DNA of 64,000 nucleotides from JBALVT01 sp965262875 (GTDB taxonomy: Bacteria; Pseudomonadota; Gammaproteobacteria; Pseudomonadales; Halieaceae), in the NCBI GenBank assembly GCA_965262875.1, contig OZ253569.1, positions 5,208,001 through 5,272,000 on the forward strand, given 5' to 3'. Of the stretch, positions 17,733-26,083 are shown piece by piece; position 1 is the first letter of the stretch, and each line of letters starts with the position of its first letter. Below the pieces are notes generated by a model. It saw nothing but the letters and a program-made list of their open reading frames with translations. It did not search any database and was not told the DNA's origin. The position numbers and the translations under genes were made by a program.

Positions 17733-17924
17733 CTAGAACGGCAGCTCATGATTTACCTCGACACTGTCTGTGTACTCTTGTTGCTCAATCCGGATCTCCT
17801 CGTACAGTTGCGCAATCTCATCACCATAGTGATCCCACAGTACCGATCTCAGGTCGCCGAGCAGCTGATAAATACAATCGGCTTGTTCAGCCGTCCAGTA
17901 GGTTGTGATTTTTAAGGTTTTCAT
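17733..17924 (-). CDS. Small protein downstream of istB
   Basis: This 63-residue acidic protein (MKTLKITTYWTAEQADCIYQ start) overlaps the istB stop by 4 bp in an ATGA arrangement, so the two genes are coupled. From memory, similar small genes accompany istB in other IS21-type elements, so I treat it as a passenger of the element. Its function is unknown. Confidence 0.55.
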   Translation of the reverse strand: MKTLKITTYWTAEQADCIYQLLGDLRSVLWDHYGDEIAQLYEEIRIEQQEYTDSVEVNHELPF

Positions 17925-18682
17925 TTAGCCTTTCCTCGCTTTTTGGTCTCGCGCCGCTTCGACGCACACTCCTGCGCTTCCTTCATGCGGTACGACTCAC
18001 CCTCAATGGCGATGACCTCGCTGTGATGGACTAAACGGTCAATCAGGGAGACCACACACGCGGCATTGGGGAACACGTCATTCCACTCGCCAAACGGACG
18101 GTTCGTTGTCACCAAAGTTGAACATTTCTCATAGCGCCGGTTGATGATTTCAAACAGCAAGTCAGCATGACGATTGCTGTAGGAGAGGTAGCCCACTTCA
18201 TCAATTACCAGCAAGGCGGGCCTGGCGTAGTGTTTCAATCGACGCTGCAGGGCATTGGCGCCATCCTGACCTGCCAGGTCGTTGAGCATCGCCGCTGCGG
18301 TGGTAAACAGCGCCGTATAGCCGTGCATGACAGCGTTATACCCCAGGTTCCGGGCGATCATCGATTTGCCCACGCCGTTGCTGCCCAGCAGGATAATATT
18401 GCTGGCCGTGTCCATAAAACCCAGTTGCATCAGGGCATGAATCGCTTGTGGGTCGATAGCGCTTGGCCACTGCCAGTCAAACTCACTCATCGGTTTGAAC
18501 CGGCCCAGCCTGGCGCTGCTCAGGCGCCGTTCGAGTGAGCGCTGTTTGCGCTCGGCAAGCTCCCAGGCGATGAGCTGTGCCCGCCAGGGGTATTGCTCGT
18601 CGGTGATCTCGCCCCAGTGCGCCAGCACGCCGTGGAGCTTCAGTTCAAGTGCCTGCTGTTTGAGTTGCTCGATATCAATCAT
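17921..18682 (-). CDS. istB: IS21 helper ATPase IstB
   Basis: This 253-residue AAA+ protein has Walker A GSNGVGKS, Walker B LLVIDEVGY and the sensor segment STLVTTNRPFGEW. IstB selects target DNA and stimulates the transposase IstA. The start at 18682 has CAGGAG nine bases upstream; it overlaps the istA stop, as usual in IS21 elements. The gene is intact but its partner is truncated. Confidence 0.88.
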   Translation of the reverse strand: MIDIEQLKQQALELKLHGVLAHWGEITDEQYPWRAQLIAWELAERKQRSLERRLSSARLGRFKPMSEFDWQWPSAIDPQAIHALMQLGFMDTASNIILLGSNGVGKSMIARNLGYNAVMHGYTALFTTAAAMLNDLAGQDGANALQRRLKHYARPALLVIDEVGYLSYSNRHADLLFEIINRRYEKCSTLVTTNRPFGEWNDVFPNAACVVSLIDRLVHHSEVIAIEGESYRMKEAQECASKRRETKKRGKAK

Positions 18683-18872
18683 CGGTATCATCTCCTGTCT
18701 CGCTTCGGGTGCCATTGAGCTTGTCGTAATCGGCAAGCCGAGCCAGCTTGACGCTGTAGTGTTTGACCTTCGCCGGCACGGCGACAGCAAGCGGTGGCGG
18801 CAGGTGCTGTACGGTTTTTTTGGGTATGGCGCCAGCGTTGACCGTCAAATCTGTGGTGGCGTCATACCGTTC
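18675..18872 (-). pseudogene. istA: istA, C-terminal fragment
   Basis: A frame closing at TGA 18675-18677 reads PKKTVQHLPPPLAVAVPAKV and ends ETGDDTDD, the typical IstA tail that overlaps istB. An in-frame stop at 18873-18875 marks the limit of the remnant. About 65 of roughly 390 codons remain; the catalytic domain is gone. Confidence 0.75.
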
Positions 18873-19087
18873 TCAGCGACACTTATTCTTATAGTCCCTA
18901 CGCTTGAATCGTGCCTGCTTATTGGTCGCTCTTGAGTGTGACTGGGCCGCAGTTCTACCGCGCCGATTCTAATACGCCGAGATCCGTCTATTTCAAAATT
19001 CGGCAAATAGCTGCGGTTTTGGAGTGGCGTCTACAACTATGGCCTTAATTAAAAAAGTTGAGTGTTTTGTGATCAGTTTTAGTGCCG

Positions 19088-19140
19088 CTACACGAATATC
19101 AGAGCAGTTAAGTCTTAAAAACCACAAAGCATTCGTGTAG
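19088..19140. repeat. 10-bp perfect inverted repeat with 33-bp spacer
   Basis: CTACACGAAT (19088-19097) and ATTCGTGTAG (19131-19140) are exact complements. It lies in the 402-bp gap between the IS21 remnant and the RutA-like gene. It could be a regulator site or ends of a lost small element. Confidence 0.45.
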
Positions 19141-19155
19141 GAGCGCGTTGAAAGT

Positions 19156-19171
19156 TTAAGTCCGACAGGCT
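19156..19171. repeat. Solitary IS1182-type terminal repeat
   Basis: TTAAGTCCGACAGGCT matches exactly the complement of the left end of the IS1182-type element at 56693. No transposase or second end is near, so this is an orphan end left by deletion or recombination. It lies 21 bp upstream of a good promoter. Confidence 0.6.
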
Positions 19172-19192
19172 AGAGGCAAACAAGATTGTTGC

Positions 19193-19220
19193 TTGACTTC
19201 TGGCGGGCCTTAAGTATATC
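19193..19220 (+). promoter_or_regulatory. Probable sigma-70 promoter for the RutA-like gene
   Basis: TTGACT and TATATC are separated by 16 bp, and the -10 element lies 58 bp before the ATG at 19278. This is the best promoter-like pair in the gap. Confidence 0.5.
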
Positions 19221-19277
19221 CTACACGTAAAAATAAACGTTAAAAACACTTATAAATAAAAGTACAGGAGACTTGAA

Positions 19278-20399
19278 ATGATAAACACCATGTTGACGAA
19301 TCGCGATGAATTCAAGCTAGGTATGTTTTCATCAAATTGTTCAGGCGGTTTAGCAGTCACAAAAATTCCTGAGCGTTGGGACAATAGCTGGGGAAACAAT
19401 CTAAAAATAAGTGTGATGTCGGATCAGGCGGGCTTTGATTTCCTGCTGCCGATAGCGCGCTGGATCGGCTACGGGGGAGAAACCGACTTCCACGGCTCGG
19501 TACTGGAGACCATGACCTGGGCTACAGCGGTACTTGCACACACTGAGCACATCAACGTGTTTTCCACTATCCATACTGCCTTTAACCATCCGGTGGTTGT
19601 GGCGAAGCAATTAGCGACTATGGATCATGTGGGCGCCGGACGTGTAGGCCTCAATCTGGTGGCAGGGTGGAACCGTCCCGAGTACGAGGCGCTGGGTGGA
19701 GACCTCCCGGAAGATCATGAAACGCGATACCGCTTTGCCCAGGAGTGGTACGACGTTATCCAGCGGCTCTGGCGCGAACCAGATCCCTTTGAATTCGATG
19801 GTGAGTTCTGGCAATTAAGACGTACCTATACCAATCCAAAGCCCATCGCTGACAACGTTCCTATCATTAATGCCGCGGGTTCTGCACAAGGTCGTGAGTT
19901 TGCGGCCAGAAATGCCGACTTTCTGTTGACCACGACCATTACTTTGGAGCAGACCAAGCAGGAAATTATCGATTTGAAAAGCGCTGCCGGAGCCCTTGGC
20001 CGGGAACTGGATGTAATGACATTGTCCAGTGTGTTTTGCCGGCCGACTCGGTCAGAAGCCCAGGACTATTTTCGCTATGTTGTCGATAACGCCGACGAGG
20101 GAGCCATCGACAATATCATTCGCATCATGTTCGCCAACGCAGAATCTTTTCCCAAGGACGCACTGGAAAGTCTGCGGGAAAGATTTGCCGCTGGACATGG
20201 CGGCTGGTTGCTGATAGGTACACCAGATGATGTGGCTGATGGACTGGAGGAGCTGGCGAATATCGGATTGGCGGGGTCGGTGTTCGGGTTCGTCGACTAT
20301 ATTAAAGAGCTACCTTACTTCCAACAAGAAGTGATTCCACGTTTGGAAATGAAAGGAATGCGCCTGCCGCGCGCCTATGCGCAGCAAGTTTCCTGTTGA
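19278..20399 (+). CDS. RutA/SsuD-like flavin monooxygenase
   Basis: This 373-residue luciferase-like TIM barrel has the signature segments of the RutA/SsuD branch: GMFSSNCSGG near the start, WIGYGGETDF, HTAFNHPVVVAKQLATMDH, GRVGLNLVAGWNRPEYEALGG and INAAGSAQGREFAARNADF. RutA oxidatively cleaves the amide bond of uracil with FMNH2; SsuD desulfonates. AGGAG lies nine bases upstream of the ATG. Located between nitrile hydratase and a TonB receptor, it is a candidate ring-opening enzyme of the island. No flavin reductase (RutF or SsuE) is near. Confidence 0.88.
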   Translation: MINTMLTNRDEFKLGMFSSNCSGGLAVTKIPERWDNSWGNNLKISVMSDQAGFDFLLPIARWIGYGGETDFHGSVLETMTWATAVLAHTEHINVFSTIHTAFNHPVVVAKQLATMDHVGAGRVGLNLVAGWNRPEYEALGGDLPEDHETRYRFAQEWYDVIQRLWREPDPFEFDGEFWQLRRTYTNPKPIADNVPIINAAGSAQGREFAARNADFLLTTTITLEQTKQEIIDLKSAAGALGRELDVMTLSSVFCRPTRSEAQDYFRYVVDNADEGAIDNIIRIMFANAESFPKDALESLRERFAAGHGGWLLIGTPDDVADGLEELANIGLAGSVFGFVDYIKELPYFQQEVIPRLEMKGMRLPRAYAQQVSC

Positions 20400-20466
20400 A
20401 GCTTTAGGTCTGTCCCCCTAAAAAAGCACAGCGGCACTGGGCCCAGTAGCGTTATGATGTTGGCCG

Positions 20467-21570
20467 ATGACAATGCCGATAGGGGCTTACACACTCATGA
20501 GCGACGAGCAGCATAAACTGCCTCGTATTGCTGCTTACGGGCCGCAGTATTGGGAACTGGAAAAAGACGAAAGCTATCTTTGGTGCAGCTGCGGCTTAAG
20601 TAAAAACCAGCCTTTTTGTGATCAATCCCACCGTGGTACCCAATTCAAGCCCGTGCGTTATGTCGCGCGCGAACAAGGCGAGGAGGTCTTGTTCTGCACC
20701 TGCAAGCACAGCAGTGAGCAACCTTTCTGTGATGGCTCACATAACAATCTTAAGGACGTCTATGACGAGGACGACCCCAATTCTCAGGATAACCTCAAGA
20801 TCCCTTTGGTTGAAGCTGCTGCGGATGGCTTCGCCATGCTTGACGGAGGATGCTATGTAGCCAAAGTCGACAAGGTAGCTAGTGAATCTCATGGTGCTCT
20901 GACGCTCGCGACATTGATTTCCCCCGAGACTGGCGCTCAACATCAGTCACAATTCTATGGTGAGCTTGCACCGGGAAGTTCGCCGATACTCAGTTATGGC
21001 GAGAAGGAAGTGGTTATTCTGGTTAGCCAGGGTGCGGGCACAATTACTATATCCGGGCGTGAATTGGATTTTAGCGCTGAGTGCGGTATTTATATCCGCT
21101 CTGGTGAAGCCTTTTCCTTAGCAAGCGAGGAGGGAGAAACTGTAAAACTTTTTATCTCAGTTTGTCCTGGTGCACGCGAACCAGAAATCCTAGCGGCTAT
21201 GCCTTCGAATTTCGACACGACCCAACCACAACGAGTCGTAGGTATAGACCAAGCTAATCGTCAAACCATGGCAGACCGGTTCTTTCAGATGCTTGTTGAT
21301 AAGCAGATCGGCTCAGCGGTGGTCACGCAATTTATTGGTGAGGTGCCGCTGTCCAAGGCAGCGCCGCACCGCCACCTATATGAAGAGGCGATTGTGGTGT
21401 TACGAGGTACCGGTTGCATGTGGACCGAGCATAAAAAGACACTGGTGGAAGCCGGTGATGTGATTTTTCTTCCGCGCAAAAAAATACATTCCCTGGAGTG
21501 CACGGACCCAGCTGGGTTGATGTTGGCAGGGGTAATTTACCCCGGCGATAACCCTTCAATTAATTACTAA
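20467..21570 (+). CDS. Tandem CDGSH iron-sulfur and double-cupin fusion protein
   Basis: In 367 residues two domain types are joined. Two CDGSH zinc-finger-like [2Fe-2S] sites occur near residues 39-55 (WCSCGLSKNQPFCDQSH) and 77-93 (FCTCKHSSEQPFCDGSH). Each has the three Cys and one His ligands. Two cupin barrels follow, about 130-230 and 280-360. The second cupin has a possible metal site in PHRHLYEEAI. The protein may couple electron transfer to a cupin-type reaction or sense a ligand. The start is uncertain: ATG 20467 and the in-frame ATG 20497 (MSDEQHKLPRI) are both possible; neither has a good ribosome site. Confidence 0.75.
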   Translation: MTMPIGAYTLMSDEQHKLPRIAAYGPQYWELEKDESYLWCSCGLSKNQPFCDQSHRGTQFKPVRYVAREQGEEVLFCTCKHSSEQPFCDGSHNNLKDVYDEDDPNSQDNLKIPLVEAAADGFAMLDGGCYVAKVDKVASESHGALTLATLISPETGAQHQSQFYGELAPGSSPILSYGEKEVVILVSQGAGTITISGRELDFSAECGIYIRSGEAFSLASEEGETVKLFISVCPGAREPEILAAMPSNFDTTQPQRVVGIDQANRQTMADRFFQMLVDKQIGSAVVTQFIGEVPLSKAAPHRHLYEEAIVVLRGTGCMWTEHKKTLVEAGDVIFLPRKKIHSLECTDPAGLMLAGVIYPGDNPSINY

Positions 21571-21669
21571 ACTTCTCTTCGGTATTTGTCCCCTAAGTTG
21601 CCTCGGCGAAGTGGACGTCTGTTCTGTTATTCTGGGAGCGTATAGTCAACCTGTTTACAAGAAAAGTTA

Positions 21670-22317
21670 ATGGCTTCACGCGAAACACAAAATAAAGTCC
21701 TCGATAAAGCGATCACGCTCTTCAACGCTGAGGGTACTGATCGTATTTCCTGTAACCGAATTGCAGAAGAATGCAAGATCAGCAAGGGCAATCTTCACTA
21801 CCATTTTAAACACAAAGAAGAAATTATCCTGGCGATCTGGGGCAGGATGTCTCAGGAAATAGAGACTCAGTGGGGCGAAGATGCTCCCCAACCAACGATC
21901 ACCCATATGGCTGAAATTACTCAACGGCAATTTAACCTCATGTGGCGATATCGTTTTTTTTATCGCGAATTGACTACATTGCTGGACAGGGATTCTTTGC
22001 TAAAACATCGATTCGTCCAGATACGCAAAAAACGCGAAGCCAGTATCCGACGCTTTTTCATAGCGCTGGTAGAACACGATGTTCTGGTATTACCCGATGA
22101 GGATGATGCACTGGAAAGCTTGCTGCGGATCGCGTGGATTGTCACAGACCACTGGATGTCGTTTATTGCAATCGAAGATAAAGTGATTGACGGCACTACC
22201 ATGCAAGACGGCTTTCGTTTAACACTGCAGTTGTTCATGCCCTTACTATCTGAGCAGGCCCGCAAGGATGTTCCCGAGTCTTTCAGGGTGTTCAGGGTGG
22301 ATTCGGAAGCGGGTTGA
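21670..22317 (+). CDS. TetR/AcrR-family transcriptional regulator
   Basis: This 215-residue protein has an N-terminal helix-turn-helix (about residues 8-55, with ISCNRIAEECKISKGNLHYHFKHKEEI). The C-terminal helical domain binds an unknown ligand. It lies between the CDGSH-cupin gene and the TonB receptor, both in the same direction. It probably represses one or both until the substrate or an intermediate appears. AAGAAAAG precedes the ATG. Confidence 0.88.
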   Translation: MASRETQNKVLDKAITLFNAEGTDRISCNRIAEECKISKGNLHYHFKHKEEIILAIWGRMSQEIETQWGEDAPQPTITHMAEITQRQFNLMWRYRFFYRELTTLLDRDSLLKHRFVQIRKKREASIRRFFIALVEHDVLVLPDEDDALESLLRIAWIVTDHWMSFIAIEDKVIDGTTMQDGFRLTLQLFMPLLSEQARKDVPESFRVFRVDSEAG

Positions 22318-22369
22318 AGCTTAGCTCTTGTATACGACGGTGCACCAACACTATACTTCACACTTCACA

Positions 22370-22387
22370 TTAGGCCCCAAGGCCTAA
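22370..22387. promoter_or_regulatory. Possible operator, 7-bp palindrome
   Basis: TTAGGCC CCAA GGCCTAA is perfectly symmetric and lies between the tetR-type gene and the TonB receptor gene. It lacks a T tail, so a protein site is more likely than a terminator. The TATAAT at 22483-22488 could be the -10 box of the receptor gene. Confidence 0.35.
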
Positions 22388-22513
22388 CTGAACCGGGACT
22401 GCTCTAGCTTCTTAATGATAAATTGTGAATACTCTGGCCTGATGATGCTGTCATATACAGCGGACTCGACCTGGTAAGTCCTTATAATTAACTACCCCTA
22501 TAGGAAATTAGCC

Positions 22514-24862
22514 ATGCGCCGCACCCTTATTTCAGCAGCTATTACCGCTCTAGTAGCCAGTTCCCCCGCTAGTTTCGTCTCAGCCGCCGTGCTGGAGGAA
22601 GTTATCGTCACTGCCACCAAGCGTGGAGAATTTAATGTACAAGACCTGGCGCAGGCTATCTATGCGATAGATAGCAGCAGCATGACCGCCAAGAATCAGG
22701 TCAACTTTGAAGATATTGCCGGCAGTGTTCCAGGGTTGCAGTTTCAGGACTTGGGGCCCGGCGACAAAGAATTCATCATTCGCGGTATCAACGGTAATGG
22801 TCCCGCGGTAGTCGGCGCGTACTTTGATGAATATGTGATTACTGCCAGCGATCAGCAAGATGGCGGTGGTAAAAACGCTCCCATCAAATTGATCGACCTT
22901 GAACGAGTCGAGGTTCTCAATGGCCCACAGGGCACGCTGTACGGCGCAAACTCCATGGCGGGTAACCTGCGGTATATCTCTAAAAAGGCTGATGCGCAAG
23001 GCTTTGACGCCTTCGTCAGTGGCGATCTTTCTGAGACGGACGAAGGTGGCAGCAACTACACCGTCACCGGGATGGTAAATATTCCTCTTGTTGAAGATGT
23101 GCTGGCTGCTCGCGTAGTGGGCTGGTTTACCGACAACGATGGCTGGATCGACCAACCACGCCGCGAAATCTCGCCGGAGCAATACGGTGGTGGCGATGAG
23201 GATATCAATTCAGAAGAAACCGATGGCGCTCGTATCGGCATTCGTTGGACACCCAATGATCGCTGGCTAATAGATGGCCTGGCCTTGTTCCAGAATATGG
23301 AGATAGGTGGCGAATCTCGCTTCACTGCGAAGGGCGCTCCGGCCTGGACTCAACAGACACCGGCAGTTGCCGCATTTGGTAGCCCATACGCCGAGCTGCC
23401 TGGTTTGCCGGCAATCACTCCCGACGATGATTTTATCAACACCAACATTACGGCAACGACTCGGGATGATGACGTGACACTCATCGGTGCTACTGTGCAG
23501 TACAGCGCAGATTACGGTACCTTCTCGCTGGCCTCTAGCTACTACGAACACGAGATTGATTCCGTATTCGACAGTACCCCAATATTGGCTTTTTTTGGTG
23601 TGCCTACTGCGGGCGTTACCAATCAGCCGCAAACCTATGAAACGACAATGCTCGAGGCGCGATTCGCCTCCAATTATGAAGGCGCTTTTAACTTTGTTGC
23701 GGGCGTCTATTACCAGAAAGACGAAAATGAATTCGAGTCTTTAGTGACAACAACGGACGGACGCGGGAATGGCGTGCCTTGGAATGAACTCAACTCCAAC
23801 GACTTCTTCGGTGGTGGTACAGCCTTTTTTGGTCGATTCCGTGAAGACGAGGTAGAGCAACAAGCGGTATTTGGCGAAGCCACCTACGAGTTCAGCGAAG
23901 ACTTACGTTTGCTAGTAGGCTTGCGATGGTTTGATGCTGATCTCGAATCAATACAGGCTACCACGCACGCGTTTACCGGCTCGGCATCAGAGGCGGCTGG
24001 AACGATCGTTGGGCAAACCCTCAATGGCAATGATATTGGTTTATTGAAGCAATCTGACGATACGGTGGTTCCTAAAATAAGTCTTTCCCATGATATTAGC
24101 GACGATGCCATGATTTATGGTCTGTATTCTGAGGGCTTCAGAGTAGGCGGCATCAATAACGGTAATCAGCCTTTTGCACCTGGCATCCCTAACACCTTTG
24201 ATTCCGATGAGTTAAGCAACTACGAAGCGGGCTTCAAATCTCGCTATATGGACGATCGGCTGCAGTTAAATGCCTCAGTGTTCTGGATAGAGTGGGACGA
24301 TATTCAAGTAGAACCGCGTGATCCAGCGGGTAACATTCCATTTACCACCAATGGTGGTGCCGCGGAGGTTGGCGGGTTCGAGTGGTCAGTTGCTTATGTG
24401 CCCACCGAGATTTTGAGATTGGACTTCACCGGCACCTATTACTTTACGCATGAACTTTCGGAAGATCAGCCCTTGTTGCCTGGTGCATCACCAACAGTGA
24501 TTACTGGCTTGGACGGCGATGACATTCCCAATGTTCCCGATGTACAGCTCTACCTTGCCGCTACCTACGAAATGGAGGTTGCCGGTATGCCGTTGAATCT
24601 AATCGCCGACGTAACCTACAGGGGTAGCAGTGACACAGAGTTTCGCCCGGACAGCCCGTTTAACATCAAACTGGATTCTTACACCCTGGTGAATTTACTG
24701 TTCAACCTTGAAGTTAACGATTCAGTTACCGTGGGCCTATACGCGAAAAATCTTACCGATGAATTAGCGGTCCAGGATGGCATTGGCACTTTCCAAGATC
24801 CCGAGGCGATTGTTGCGGCCAGGCCACGTACTTACGGAGCCACTATACGCTGGAACCTCTAA
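22514..24862 (+). CDS. TonB-dependent outer-membrane receptor
   Basis: This 782-residue protein has a signal peptide ending near residue 24, and a TonB box LEEVIVTATK directly after. The plug domain contains FIIRGINGNG and the conserved VEVLNGPQGTLYGANSMAGNLRYISKK. The rest is a 22-strand barrel with a C-terminal TYGATIRWNL. It imports a substrate through the outer membrane using TonB energy. TAGGAA precedes the ATG. The perfect terminator at 24883 closes the transcript. As last gene of the island it probably brings in the substrate. Confidence 0.92.
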   Translation: MRRTLISAAITALVASSPASFVSAAVLEEVIVTATKRGEFNVQDLAQAIYAIDSSSMTAKNQVNFEDIAGSVPGLQFQDLGPGDKEFIIRGINGNGPAVVGAYFDEYVITASDQQDGGGKNAPIKLIDLERVEVLNGPQGTLYGANSMAGNLRYISKKADAQGFDAFVSGDLSETDEGGSNYTVTGMVNIPLVEDVLAARVVGWFTDNDGWIDQPRREISPEQYGGGDEDINSEETDGARIGIRWTPNDRWLIDGLALFQNMEIGGESRFTAKGAPAWTQQTPAVAAFGSPYAELPGLPAITPDDDFINTNITATTRDDDVTLIGATVQYSADYGTFSLASSYYEHEIDSVFDSTPILAFFGVPTAGVTNQPQTYETTMLEARFASNYEGAFNFVAGVYYQKDENEFESLVTTTDGRGNGVPWNELNSNDFFGGGTAFFGRFREDEVEQQAVFGEATYEFSEDLRLLVGLRWFDADLESIQATTHAFTGSASEAAGTIVGQTLNGNDIGLLKQSDDTVVPKISLSHDISDDAMIYGLYSEGFRVGGINNGNQPFAPGIPNTFDSDELSNYEAGFKSRYMDDRLQLNASVFWIEWDDIQVEPRDPAGNIPFTTNGGAAEVGGFEWSVAYVPTEILRLDFTGTYYFTHELSEDQPLLPGASPTVITGLDGDDIPNVPDVQLYLAATYEMEVAGMPLNLIADVTYRGSSDTEFRPDSPFNIKLDSYTLVNLLFNLEVNDSVTVGLYAKNLTDELAVQDGIGTFQDPEAIVAARPRTYGATIRWNL

Positions 24863-24882
24863 CGGGCAATGGGGTAGCTATA

Positions 24883-24920
24883 GACATAAAAAACCCCGGT
24901 TATCCGGGGTTTTTTATGTC
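24883..24920. terminator. Bidirectional rho-independent terminator
   Basis: A perfect 17-bp inverted repeat, from GACATAAAAAACCCCGG to CCGGGGTTTTTTATGTC, with a TTAT loop lies between two convergent genes. Each strand ends in a T run, so it can stop transcription of both the TonB receptor and the PLP enzyme genes. Confidence 0.93.
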
Positions 24921-24937
24921 TCAATAATATCGCTGCC

Positions 24938-26080
24938 TTACGCCATAAGTTCTGACTCAGCCAACAACGCCTCCACTAATTGTTCTACATCTTCCGCATT
25001 GTTGTAAAAATGTGGCGCGATACGAATGTTGCCATCGCGGTCAGTAATAATAATGTCTCTGGCACCAAGGCGACGTACCAGCTCCGGTGCATCAGTAGAG
25101 CGTATGGCGAGCATCGCTCCGTGTCGGTCTCTAGGGGTCACAAGAGTCCAACCGTGCTCGTCGACAGCAGCTTTGATCAAATCGGTAATCTCGCCGATCT
25201 GCTGTGCAACTGTGGCCAGACCAACGCCTAACAGAAATTCCAGACCCGCTTCAGCTGCAAACAAACCACATGAATTTGGCGTGCCCGCTTCAAAGCGGCG
25301 AGCAGTCGCATGGGGTTGATAATGAAAAATATCCATTGCGAATGGGTCTTGCTGAGCAAACCAGCCGGTGGCCATAGGCTGTAGCCCACAGGTTTGGCTG
25401 TCGCGTACATACATGTAGCCCACACCACTGGTGCCGATAAGGTACTTGGTGCATCCGCCAACCAGAAAATCTGCACCTGAGGCGGCTACATTGAAAGGCC
25501 GCGTACCGATGCCTTGATAGGCGTCTACCAATACCAAAGCGCCGTGCGCATGAGCAAGTTCTACAATGGGTTCTATATCTAGCCAAACGCCGTTGCGATA
25601 ACAAACCAGTGGTATGGCAACCAGTTTGGTTTGGCTGTCAATCAGGCGTTCAAACTCGCTGAAGGGAATCGCGGTGTCGCGCTCGTCCGCTTTGGCGCGA
25701 ACGACTTGTGCGCCTTTCCCCTGTTGGGCCAACATGATTTGTGCTGTTGTGGGAAAGTCGAAATCGGTTGAGACTATTTTATTGCGTTCATCGTCGAAAT
25801 TGAATGCGGTCATCAAACTGTTTAGAGACTCGCTGACTGAAGTAGAAACGGATACATCGTCCGAAGGACATTCTAGCAAGCGTGCGAGAAGCTCCCGAAT
25901 ACTCTCAAGCTTTTCGCAGTAAATATCCCAGCGCGCCCCTTCTTCGATGCGAATTTGAACATACTGTTCGATGGCGGCCTTAACCTGCAGCGATATCGGT
26001 CCGTAAGAGCAACCGTTAAAATAGGCCTTATTTGCGAGGATCGGGAACTGATCCCGAACCTCAGCGGAGGTCATTGTCAT
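24938..26080 (-). CDS. Class-V aminotransferase-fold PLP enzyme
   Basis: This 380-residue protein of the kynureninase/cysteine desulfurase fold has the Schiff-base lysine in GGCTKYLIGTSG and the cofactor aspartate in LVLVDAYQGIG. Arg in ARRFEAGTPNS and the GVW segment are typical. It may act as aminotransferase, lyase, epimerase or desulfurase; the substrate cannot be told. It follows the NSS transporter gene with a 3-bp gap, so the two share a transcript and probably the same amino acid-like substrate. Confidence 0.85.
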   Translation of the reverse strand: MTMTSAEVRDQFPILANKAYFNGCSYGPISLQVKAAIEQYVQIRIEEGARWDIYCEKLESIRELLARLLECPSDDVSVSTSVSESLNSLMTAFNFDDERNKIVSTDFDFPTTAQIMLAQQGKGAQVVRAKADERDTAIPFSEFERLIDSQTKLVAIPLVCYRNGVWLDIEPIVELAHAHGALVLVDAYQGIGTRPFNVAASGADFLVGGCTKYLIGTSGVGYMYVRDSQTCGLQPMATGWFAQQDPFAMDIFHYQPHATARRFEAGTPNSCGLFAAEAGLEFLLGVGLATVAQQIGEITDLIKAAVDEHGWTLVTPRDRHGAMLAIRSTDAPELVRRLGARDIIITDRDGNIRIAPHFYNNAEDVEQLVEALLAESELMA

Positions 26081-26083
26081 ACC

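Larger units (their letters stand above)
17733..18872 (-). mobile_element. IS21-family remnant (istA 3' end, istB, small downstream gene)
   Basis: The remnant holds the last ~65 codons of istA, a complete istB and a small downstream gene. Most of istA is missing and I cannot find the terminal repeats, so it is immobile by itself. It lies between the amidohydrolase fragment and the upstream region of the RutA-like gene. Confidence 0.75.
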
